Below are positions 20,101 to 27,959 of a stretch of 64,000 bases of DNA, piece by piece. The DNA is taken from the NCBI GenBank assembly GCA_022825825.1, contig JAJDWA010000011.1, positions 1 to 64,000 of the forward strand, given 5' to 3'. The translations under genes were made by a program, and so were the position numbers. The DNA comes from Candidatus Poribacteria bacterium. GTDB taxonomy: Bacteria > Poribacteria > WGA-4E > WGA-3G. How positions within the stretch are numbered: the first letter of the stretch is position 1; every line of letters starts with the position of its first letter. The notes beneath the pieces are model-generated. The model saw nothing but the letters and a program-made list of their open reading frames with translations, was not told the DNA's origin and searched no databases.

Positions 20101-21188
20101 TTATATCTTCCGACAGTGCCTAAATCGTAGCGTGCACTATCAAAAAAGAGACGTTCCAAACAGGCTGCTGCTGCTTCTCGTGTCGGCGCATCACCAGGGC
20201 GTAAGGTACGGAATATCTCAAGCAGGGCCCCCTCTTGCAATGTTCCTCCCGCATACGCCTTGACTGTGTCGCGTGAAAGCGTATTCCGCAAATATCGAAG
20301 TTCCTGTTCATCCGATTCCACTAACACTTCCACCTCTGGCACCTTCGCCTCGGTGAGTCGATCAAATTCTATCTCAGACAACTTTGTATTTGCTTCCAGC
20401 AGAACTTCGCCCGAATCGGTATCAACTACAGATTCAGCGATAACCCGTCCGATAACATCCTGTGTCATCGGAACGACCTCTGTGCTGCTGAAAAGTTTTA
20501 GGATTTCCGCATCTGTTTCCCAACCGAGCGCACGTAAGAGGACAGTGGCTAACAACTTCTTCTTTCGGTCTAATCGGACGTGGATACAGTCTTTTGAATC
20601 GAATTCAAATTCTATCCATGCACCACGATAAGGAATTATCTGTCCTGTTGGGAGTTTCTGAACGCTTGATGCACTCGATTTATCAAGAAAAATTACGCCT
20701 GGAGACCGATGTAATTGATTAACGATCACCCGTTCGGATCCGTTAATGATAAAAGTTCCATTCTCAGTCATCAAAGGGATATCACCAAAGTATACATCCG
20801 ATTCGGTGATATCTAAAACACGCGTCTGCCCTGTGTCCTCATCCTTTTCGCGTTCAACACACATTAAGCGGGCTTGTAACCGCACCTGATAGTTTAGCCC
20901 GCGTGCTTGACAATCTGAAAGGTCGTGTGTCGGCGGACTGAGCGTATAACTGACAAATTCAAGACTTGTTGTCTCTTTAAAATCATAAATCGGAAAAACT
21001 TCCTTGAACAATGCCTGAAGACCTTTCGACTCGCGTTCATCTTCCGCGACAAAACGTTGTAAAAATGCGGCGTAGGATAGTTTTTGGGTCTCAATTAAGT
21101 CGGGCAGTTCAAGAACTGAAGGGGTTTTGGCAAAGGAATGTCGTTCTCGTAATGCTGCTGAACTTCCATTAGTTTTAGTATTGGGCAT
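17163..21188 (-). CDS. rpoB: RNA polymerase beta subunit
   Basis: Beta subunit of the core polymerase, 1341 residues and normal for the family. Characteristic blocks are present in order: [17 protein letters not shown], the rifampicin region [16 protein letters not shown] (about residue 480), [58 protein letters not shown], and near the end [22 protein letters not shown]. In the rifampicin pocket the positions equivalent to E. coli D516, N518 and S522 are Gln, Ile and Asp, while H526 and S531 are kept. The ATG at 21188 is preceded by AAGGTG at suitable spacing; an upstream GTG (21197) overlaps that site. No rplJ or rplL precedes it, unlike the classic operon. Confidence 0.97.
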   Translation of the reverse strand: [1341 protein letters not shown]

Positions 21189-21869
21189 GAATTTCACCTT
21201 GCGTGGATCGCTGATGGGGTTGAAGGGTTTGTCCGATTCGGCTGTTGTTATTAACGAATTGACAGAGAAATATTAGCAGTTATCAGAAAGAGGTCTTTAT
21301 CAATAACAGATACTCGAAAACTATTCTCACTACTTGTTATTGGGTTTTCTTTCACGACTTCTGTTCTTAACTTAAAGGCGTAATGCTGCTTGACATAGTG
21401 AAACATTCGCTGAATTGCGAATAACAGATAATATAACGGTTCACACAACTAACAATTATGCTTGTTCATTTTATTTTTAAAGTGAACGTGAATTTACAGA
21501 AGACCGAATGTCGTCTGATTTTTGATATAAGGTTCATAAAATTAAGAGGTGCCACAGGTTAAATGGTTTCGTCTTTTTGCTGGCTCAATCACCTCGACTC
21601 CAGCAGAGCGATATGTGAACGTGATGAATCCGAGTTATTTGCTACTCTTGGGTAGTAGACGCGAAAAAACTCTTGACCCCACATATCTGAAAAAACATGT
21701 GAGATACTCGAAAATATGTGATACAACACTAAACAGTTATGAACACCCCTCATTTAGATGCGAAAACAGTTGCCTATTTTTCGTAGAAGCTATATACTTC
21801 CTATAGGGTCACTTTACCAAGAAGAAAGAAGACACATACTTTAGTAACTTCTTAAAAGCGTAACGTATA
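21189..21869 (-). other. long rpoB leader without a recognisable gene
   Basis: About 670 nt separate the predicted transcription start (near 21862) from the rpoB start codon. Six-frame inspection shows no convincing protein, no tRNA, and no remnant of rplJ or rplL. Short complementary stretches, for example a GCTGG/CCAGC pair near 21577-21605, could fold, but no named riboregulator was identified. Confidence 0.5.
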
Positions 21870-21899
21870 ATTATACATTAAGGTTTATACTAATGTCAA
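21870..21899 (-). promoter_or_regulatory. sigma70-type promoter of rpoBC
   Basis: On the minus strand TTGACA (21899-21894) and TATAAT (21875-21870) are both perfect consensus hexamers with an 18-nt spacer. Such a strong promoter fits expression of rpoBC. It reads away from the divergent gene starting at 22018. Confidence 0.8.
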
Positions 21900-22017
21900 G
21901 AAAAAACGTAGAAAATTGTAAATATTTTTAATTTCACACATATTTTGTGCAAAAGTGCGATAATTTAACGTTGCGGTATCGTAAAATATTCTTAAGATCA
22001 ATCTGTCACACGGAATT

Positions 22018-22548
22018 ATGGGAACACTTAGAGAACAATTACCTGTAAAAGCAATAATCGGTGTTCTGACAGCGGAACCGCCAATCTTGCCAAATGTCTA
22101 CCAACAGCTAACAAATCAACTTGGTCCCATTGACTATCGAAGTGAACTTTCACCTTTTACCAGCACGAATTACTATGAAGCTGAGATGGGAAAAAGGCTT
22201 CAACGCCAGTTTATTAGTTTTGAAAACCTGATTGATGCTGGGACCTTGGCAGACAAAAAACTCTTGACGAATGAGGTAGAACAAGCATTTGCAGAAAAAG
22301 ATACCTCACGGCGGCGCGTCAATTTAGATGTAGGGTACGTCTGTATGGCAAAGTTAGTGCTTGCGTCAACAAAGGATCACGCCCACCGTATCTATCTCCG
22401 TAACGGAATCTATGCGGAAATCACACTCCGTTTTTATCATAAAACTTTCCAACCGTGGGAATGGACCTATCCGGATTATCGTTCCCCAACTTATATTGCT
22501 ATTTTTAATCAAATCCGCACAATATACAGGGAGCAACTCAAAATATGA
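22018..22548 (+). CDS. DUF4416 family protein
   Basis: A 176-residue cytoplasmic protein matching the DUF4416 family over its whole length: an opening strand VKAIIGVLTAEP, FTSTNYYEAEMG, then RRRVNLDVGYV, KLVLASTKDHAHRIYL and FYHKTFQPWEWTYPDYRS near the end. The function of the family is unknown. It is divergent from rpoB. Its stop overlaps the start of the next gene (ATGA at 22545-22548), so the two are probably translated together. Confidence 0.85.
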   Translation: MGTLREQLPVKAIIGVLTAEPPILPNVYQQLTNQLGPIDYRSELSPFTSTNYYEAEMGKRLQRQFISFENLIDAGTLADKKLLTNEVEQAFAEKDTSRRRVNLDVGYVCMAKLVLASTKDHAHRIYLRNGIYAEITLRFYHKTFQPWEWTYPDYRSPTYIAIFNQIRTIYREQLKI

Positions 22549-23819
22549 ATACATGTATTAAGTTAACCCAAAAATCCAAAGTAGGAATTCTTGTCTCCTC
22601 AGAGTGCTTTTTAGTAAAATCGAAAACTATTTGCACACACCTTGATAGTTGCGATTTCAAATCGCATCTACACCAGCGTACAAGTAACTATCGGTTTTAT
22701 AAGAAAATCTTTGTTTTTTTAAGTATCTGTGCATTTTTGGTACAGCTGGTAAGTTTTGCGGATGCAGAGGCTGCCAGAGCGCGGGCGCGCGAACTCGGCA
22801 TTCATATCGGCACGCTTCCTACTGGCGAACACAATGCTATTACCGACGTTCCTGGCGTCAAGGTGGGACATGTCACGCTAAACGAGGGTGATTCAATTCG
22901 CACGGGTGTTACGGCAATCCTTCCACACGATGATATTTGGAAAATACGACTTTTCGGTGCGGCGCATACTATCCACGGTAATGGTGAAGCCACCGGTATT
23001 GCCCGAATCAACCAAGCTGGATGGATTGAGTCTCCGATTTTACTAACAAATACGTTGAGTGTTGGCGCTGTTCACGATGGTGTTGTGCAATATATTGTAA
23101 AGCGATATCCTGACGATAACATTATTCTCCCGATTGTTGCTGAATGTTATGATGGCGGGTTGAACGACATCAGCGGACTCCACGTAAAACCTGAACATGC
23201 GATTACGGCAGTAGAAAAAGCGACATCTGGTCCAATAGCAGAAGGTTGTGTCGGTGGCGGCACAGGTATGCGATGCTACGGTTTCAAAGCAGGTATCGGC
23301 ACTGCTTCGCGGGTTCTTCCACCAAATAGAGGCGGGTGGAAAGTCGGTGTGCTGGTAAACTCCAATGGTGGAAGACGACATCAGTTACGTATTGATGGCG
23401 TGCCGGTTGGTAAGGCATTAGAAGACGATCAATTGAAACCGGGAAGGGACGGATCGTTTATTATTGTTATCGCAACGGATGCACCTTTGACGCACCGTCA
23501 GTTGAAACAGCTGGCTATCCGTGCCACACACGGTCTTGCACGCACAGGCACGCCAAGCACAGACAGCAGCGGTGAGTTCGTGATTGCGTTTTCAACTGCA
23601 AATGTTTTTCCGAGTCATACTGAAAGCGGCACTTTTCCGATTCAGATGGTCGTCAATAGACGTTTGAGTCCGCTTTTTGAGGCAGCGATTGAGGCAACAG
23701 AAGAGGCGATTATCAACTCAATGACAATGGCAACAACGATGACGGGACGTAACGGTCGGACAATGCAGGCTATCCCGCTGGACAAGTTGAAACAGGTGAT
23801 GAAACAGTATGGACGTTGA
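22545..23819 (+). CDS. P1-family (DmpA-like) aminopeptidase, exported
   Basis: N-terminal nucleophile peptidase of the DmpA/L-aminopeptidase D-esterase family. Conserved blocks are AITDVPGVKVGHVTL, GGGTGMRCYGFKAGIG and DGSFIIVIATDAPL. In this family the bond before the Ser (here about S304) is self-cleaved to expose the nucleophile. RATHGLARTGTPSTDSSGE follows. A hydrophobic segment (about residues 50-66, ending SFADA) looks like a signal peptide but is preceded by nearly 50 residues without signal character. Those residues overlap a palindromic repeat at 22646-22670. The annotated ATG overlaps the previous stop. The natural start may have been lost or moved by the repeat. As drawn the protein has 424 residues, somewhat longer than the family norm. 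Confidence 0.85.
   Translation: MNTCIKLTQKSKVGILVSSECFLVKSKTICTHLDSCDFKSHLHQRTSNYRFYKKIFVFLSICAFLVQLVSFADAEAARARARELGIHIGTLPTGEHNAITDVPGVKVGHVTLNEGDSIRTGVTAILPHDDIWKIRLFGAAHTIHGNGEATGIARINQAGWIESPILLTNTLSVGAVHDGVVQYIVKRYPDDNIILPIVAECYDGGLNDISGLHVKPEHAITAVEKATSGPIAEGCVGGGTGMRCYGFKAGIGTASRVLPPNRGGWKVGVLVNSNGGRRHQLRIDGVPVGKALEDDQLKPGRDGSFIIVIATDAPLTHRQLKQLAIRATHGLARTGTPSTDSSGEFVIAFSTANVFPSHTESGTFPIQMVVNRRLSPLFEAAIEATEEAIINSMTMATTMTGRNGRTMQAIPLDKLKQVMKQYGR
22646..22670. repeat. short palindrome inside the P1 peptidase 5' region
   Basis: A 25-nt near-perfect palindrome with core GCGATTTCAAATCGC and TAG/CTA edges, one mismatch. It is of the same style as the intergenic palindromes but lies inside an open reading frame, before the signal peptide. 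Confidence 0.65.
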
Positions 23820-24041
23820 GTGTTTAGTGGGTTATACACTTTCAATTATTTTCGAGATGTAATGTTTATAAACCTTACCCTATTTAGGACGTTTTTAGCG
23901 GATTTTACTACCTCTTGATTTTATGTCTTATGTGTGATATAATTTGAGTTATCACTACGTTAAATAAACTTAATGCATCAAAACAAATTCTGACATTCTA
24001 AAATTGGCAATAGCGTTTCCATTGATTCGTAAGGATTAACC

Positions 24042-24372
24042 ATGAAAGGTAAATTTTCCGATGATACCTCACACATAGATAGCTTGCCTGAAGATAAACA
24101 AGAACCTAAAGAAGAAGGCAAAATTAAACTTCTGGGATGTCGTTGCGCTCACAGAGGATATACCTGAGCATAATCTCAAACGTGGAGAGGTCGGCACAGT
24201 CGTTGAAATCCTTGCAGATGGTGACGCATACGAGGTTGAATTCAGTGATGACAACGGACAAATGTATAAGTGTACCAGTTTCCTTGCATCTCAACTCACT
24301 GTGCTTCAAGAGAAACCGATAAAAAAGAACACCGCTGCACAACGTCTCATTAAAGCGATGGAGGAATGTTGA
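24042..24372 (+). pseudogene. DUF4926 family gene broken by a frameshift
   Basis: An ATG at 24042 (AAGGATT upstream) opens a 41-codon frame with a polar N-terminus that ends at 24167. From about 24121 a different frame (+1) encodes a clear DUF4926 domain: FWDVVALTEDIPEHNLKRG, GEVGTVVEIL, EVEFSDDNG and ASQLTVL, ending at 24372. The second frame has no start codon of its own near the domain. A single-base indel in the A-rich stretch around 24115-24125 would restore one protein of about 109 residues. DUF4926 proteins are small, of unknown function, and often lie beside toxin-like or effector genes. The stop abuts the patatin ATG at 24373. A sequencing error cannot be excluded. Confidence 0.75.
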
Positions 24373-25446
24373 ATGGGAGAATGTAAAACTTTCAAAGTGT
24401 TATCCATTGACGGTGGCGGAATACGTGGTATTATACCCGCAATGATCCTTCGTGAAATAGAAAATAAAATGTGCCGACCAATCCATTGTATCTTCGATCT
24501 CATTGCCGGCACCTCAACAGGCGGTATTATCGCGCTGGCACTTACCGCACCAGATTGCAACGGAAACCCAAGGTATTCAGCATGTAGTTTGATCGATTTG
24601 TATAGGGAAGACGGAAGTAACATTTTCCACAGAGACTTCAACCACACGTTCAATTCAGCTGGAGGATGGTTAGGACCGAAATACCCTGCAATAGGTAATT
24701 CCTCAAAAACAGGAATTAAGAACGTTTTAAAAAAATATTTTGGGTGTACCACCCTCAGTGAAACGCTCACCGATGTGTTAATCCCAAGTTATGACATGCG
24801 GGGTACACGTCTGTATTATAAGGAAAGATATAACAAACGAAAAGGAGGGCACCCGCGCTTCTTCAAAAGTCGTAATGCCAAGAAATGTAATCTGCCTGAA
24901 GAGAATTACTGTATGTGGGAAGTGGCATACGCAACCGCTGCCGCTCCAACCTTTTTTGCCCCTGTTAACACGGACTTTACGCCATCATCTAATGACAAAC
25001 TGGACGCAAAGTTAACTGAAACATTGCTTGATGGTGGTATCTTCGCTAACAACCCGGCAATGTGTGCTTATGCCGAAGCTAGAAAATATCTTAAAGAAAA
25101 GTGTCGGAATAAAGATAATATCCTGCTTGTTTCCTTGGGAACAGGAAACTTAACTAATATATTATACGCAGACGACGCAGAATATTGGGGAAAAGTTGAT
25201 TGGGTCATGCCACTTCTCAAAAATATCATTTTTGACGGTGCCAGTGATACCGTCGACTATCAACTCAAACAATTATTGGACGAAAATATGTATTATCGCT
25301 TACAACCGGATTTACCCGAAGATTGTGATCAGATGGACGATACCAGTCAGAAAAACTTGGATAAACTACAGTGTGTAGCAAATTCTTTTATTAAGAATAA
25401 AAAGTGTTTGTTAGAAAAAGTAACTAATAGTTTGTGCAAGTGTTGA
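24373..25446 (+). CDS. patatin-like phospholipase
   Basis: A 357-residue cytoplasmic acyl hydrolase. The oxyanion hole DGGGIRG is at residues 13-19, the nucleophile elbow GTSTG has Ser48, and the catalytic Asp is in LLDGGIFANNP (about D220), so the Ser-Asp dyad is complete. Its arrangement resembles the CapV-type patatins used as phospholipase effectors in CBASS anti-phage systems. No nucleotide cyclase or ubiquitin-like partner is nearby, so a defence role is only a possibility. The protein is unusually rich in cysteine, with several in the C-terminal 100 residues. It directly follows the frameshifted DUF4926 gene (TGAATG) with GGAGG inside the end of that gene as its ribosome site. Confidence 0.88.
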   Translation: MGECKTFKVLSIDGGGIRGIIPAMILREIENKMCRPIHCIFDLIAGTSTGGIIALALTAPDCNGNPRYSACSLIDLYREDGSNIFHRDFNHTFNSAGGWLGPKYPAIGNSSKTGIKNVLKKYFGCTTLSETLTDVLIPSYDMRGTRLYYKERYNKRKGGHPRFFKSRNAKKCNLPEENYCMWEVAYATAAAPTFFAPVNTDFTPSSNDKLDAKLTETLLDGGIFANNPAMCAYAEARKYLKEKCRNKDNILLVSLGTGNLTNILYADDAEYWGKVDWVMPLLKNIIFDGASDTVDYQLKQLLDENMYYRLQPDLPEDCDQMDDTSQKNLDKLQCVANSFIKNKKCLLEKVTNSLCKC

Positions 25447-25479
25447 ATCCTAAAATACTTGAGTTATCAGAGTTACCCC

Positions 25480-25572
25480 ATGCCCACACTTGAATTCAAA
25501 GGAAAACAACACATCTACGCCCACCACTTCACCGTTCCCTATTGCCACTTGAAAATTGACCAATCCCGCTGA
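25480..25572 (+). pseudogene. N-terminal remnant of a DNA methyltransferase
   Basis: A 30-codon frame beginning MPTLEFKGKQHIYAHH resembles the first residues of site-specific DNA methyltransferases of the type III Mod kind, which commonly start MPTLE(F/W).GK. It stops at a TGA after 30 codons, and no methyltransferase motif follows. It is probably the leftover start of a deleted restriction-modification gene. The assignment rests on this short stretch only. Confidence 0.4.
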
Positions 25573-25637
25573 ATTCTTTAACATAAAACATACTGTATAT
25601 GCTATAATAACCACAAAACCTATTTTGGAGCGTGGAG

Positions 25638-27824
25638 ATGGTAATTGCTGTAGATGCAGCGTCCCTTGACAAACGAAACCGAACAGAACAACAACTTTTC
25701 ACAGTGGTTGAGCAGAATACCCCCGACTCAATCAAATCCCCCCTTTTTCCCCAAGACGAATCCGAAGCATTCACATTCCTGCTCAATAAGGAACTGATTG
25801 AACGTCTGGACCTGTGGGAATGGTTTGGCAACTATGCGAAGGAAGCACAAGTATCAACTGCTGGGGTCCGCGGTCCACAAAACGTCCTGTATCCCTGGGA
25901 TACGCGGTTTCCAATTAATCAAGTTGGCATTATCTTGGCGACACTCGGAAAAAGTTTGGTGGCAAAGGAGAAATCTGATGGCAAACTTGTAGAAAAACTT
26001 GCAGGATGTGAGGTACGCTACAACTCACAAAAATATGTTGAATTCATTGCGCGGATTCAGGCAGCACAAGGCATACGGACTTATATACCGAAAGGGTTTG
26101 GTACACTACCGATTTGGATGGCATCGTTCCTTATTTTTATACTCGACTTGGACGGTGGTGAACATGTCACATCGAGCCACTCTGTTAGCACGAAGAACGC
26201 AACAAAAGACCTCAACAATCAGGGAAGTCAATACCTACCCGAAGAATCCATGCAATTTGTCAAAAAGATTGAGGAGATTCTCAAAACTGCTGAAACGGAA
26301 GGATATCCGATTCAATTCAGTGCAATCAACGATGAGCATATAGATTTTGAAAGGTTAGACGAACTCCATGATGGCGTGCAGCTTTATGTCGGCTATCTCA
26401 AAAGCGGGGTCGCCACAGATGCGAATCTAAACCTTATTCGAAAGACAAAACCTCCCATCGTAGTTGATTGTGTGGGTGGATGTATGTATCGTCCGATGCG
26501 TGCGATCTTTGAGCGATTAGGTATTGCCAGCTCTGTGCGTTGGCTTCACATTGAAGCAGACCCACTCTATCATAACATCGGGAAACTGGACAGAAATCCG
26601 AAAACAGGTGCGGCGGAATTTTATGACCTTGGATGTGATTTTAGTATTCTGGATGTCGTGAAATCGGCAGAGTACGCGACGAAACTTAAAAATCAACCTG
26701 TCGGAACGATTATTGAAGCAACCGATCCAGATGGAGATCGACTCATCGTTTGTCAAATAGAAGAAGCATCACGTGCTAAAACACTCCAGCGTCTCGGTGT
26801 TGATTTTCTAATGCTTGATGATAATCGGTTATTAACAATTTACACACCTAATCAGGCGTTTTTAATGCTGATGGACTTCCACACGAAGCAGCTAAAAACC
26901 GCAGGACTTTGGGCAGATCATCCGCGGTTTATGATAAAAACGACTCCTTCTGCACTTGCCTGGGACCAATGGGCTGCTGCTAACGGGGTAAACGTAATTA
27001 ATGTGCCGGTCGGTTTTAAGGAGATCGCTGCGGTAATGAAAAAGATTGAAAAGCAGATAGCCGATGCGCCGGACACACCAGTTGTTATCCAAGATGTTTA
27101 CGGTGAAACAATTTCGATCGGTGTGCAACCGCGCCTAATTTTCGCGGGTGAAGAGAGTGGCGGCATGATTACCGGGCCCGAAGAACTTATCCAGAGTCAA
27201 GGTGGTAGGACTGCCATTGCAATGCGGGAGAAATCAGCAGGCGAATCTATGGTGTTGGTCACAGCGCTTGCCGCGCATTGTAAACAGGCGGATATGCCTC
27301 TGTCTGATTACCTTGCCTCTATTTTTTCTGAGAGTCAGATCACTGCAACGTGTGATGTGCGGGAGGATATTACCTATTACAATGAGTCTGAACCGAATCC
27401 TGAAAAACTCCGCGCCGCAAAGCAGGAGGGAGAAGCAAAACGCGATAAAAATGACCTGTTTTTCCTTGGGATTGCTATTGCCCTGCGCGAAGGAAAAATA
27501 GAGATGGAACAAGCGCGAGCTATCCTTTCTGATGCACTTCCAGGACTTGATTTTACAAATCTTGAAGATGTCCGATTTGTTGGGGATGGGACCTATCTTA
27601 AGTTTGCAGATAAATTTGTTGAGGTTAGAAAGTCCGGAACAGATGCTAAAACAAAAGCCTACGCCTCTGGTAGTGATAAAGCGGAATGTAGGCAGTATGC
27701 CAAAGCCTTTGGCGAGGCAAGCGGAGACCTCACTGAACTTTACCGCGCGCAAATCGGTGAGACCTATTTAAAGGAGGTTGAAAAGCGGGCACGGGAGATT
27801 TATGATGCGTTTCAGTCTGCTTAG
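25638..27824 (+). CDS. phosphoglucomutase/phosphomannomutase superfamily protein
   Basis: A 728-residue alpha-D-phosphohexomutase, longer than the usual 450-580. The four signature loops are visible. STAGVRGP is the N-terminal R-G loop. SSHSVSTKN (about residue 180) holds the phosphoserine position, normally TASHNP. DPDGDR (about 364) is the metal loop. GEESGG is the sugar loop and RKSGTDAKTKAY the phosphate loop near the end. The enzyme would move phosphate between C1 and C6 of a hexose phosphate, but the unusual serine loop and extra length make the substrate uncertain. The ATG at 25638 has GGAG 7 nt before it; an upstream GTG (25632) also reads in frame. A TATAAT at 25602-25607 may be its -10 box. 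Confidence 0.88.
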   Translation: MVIAVDAASLDKRNRTEQQLFTVVEQNTPDSIKSPLFPQDESEAFTFLLNKELIERLDLWEWFGNYAKEAQVSTAGVRGPQNVLYPWDTRFPINQVGIILATLGKSLVAKEKSDGKLVEKLAGCEVRYNSQKYVEFIARIQAAQGIRTYIPKGFGTLPIWMASFLIFILDLDGGEHVTSSHSVSTKNATKDLNNQGSQYLPEESMQFVKKIEEILKTAETEGYPIQFSAINDEHIDFERLDELHDGVQLYVGYLKSGVATDANLNLIRKTKPPIVVDCVGGCMYRPMRAIFERLGIASSVRWLHIEADPLYHNIGKLDRNPKTGAAEFYDLGCDFSILDVVKSAEYATKLKNQPVGTIIEATDPDGDRLIVCQIEEASRAKTLQRLGVDFLMLDDNRLLTIYTPNQAFLMLMDFHTKQLKTAGLWADHPRFMIKTTPSALAWDQWAAANGVNVINVPVGFKEIAAVMKKIEKQIADAPDTPVVIQDVYGETISIGVQPRLIFAGEESGGMITGPEELIQSQGGRTAIAMREKSAGESMVLVTALAAHCKQADMPLSDYLASIFSESQITATCDVREDITYYNESEPNPEKLRAAKQEGEAKRDKNDLFFLGIAIALREGKIEMEQARAILSDALPGLDFTNLEDVRFVGDGTYLKFADKFVEVRKSGTDAKTKAYASGSDKAECRQYAKAFGEASGDLTELYRAQIGETYLKEVEKRAREIYDAFQSA

Positions 27825-27959
27825 TGCGAATATTACGAGCGTAGTAAGTTATAGTAAAATTTCATGATATTCCATTATATAACGGAGGGTTTTACCAAAA
27901 TGGACAGGATATCCCTATAATTCAATGGTAATAGGAGCACTCTCACTTTTCAATACTTT

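Noticed and set aside
24306-24770. 154-codon frame antisense to the patatin gene
   Set aside because: Complement of the conserved patatin N-terminus; no independent support.
24373-25446. CBASS anti-phage operon
   Set aside because: The patatin resembles CapV effectors, but no cyclase, Cap2/Cap3 or other partner is present within several kilobases.
27234-27752. 172-codon frame antisense to the phosphohexomutase gene
   Set aside because: It lies fully inside a well-supported gene; its residues look like a shadow frame and no ribosome site is present.
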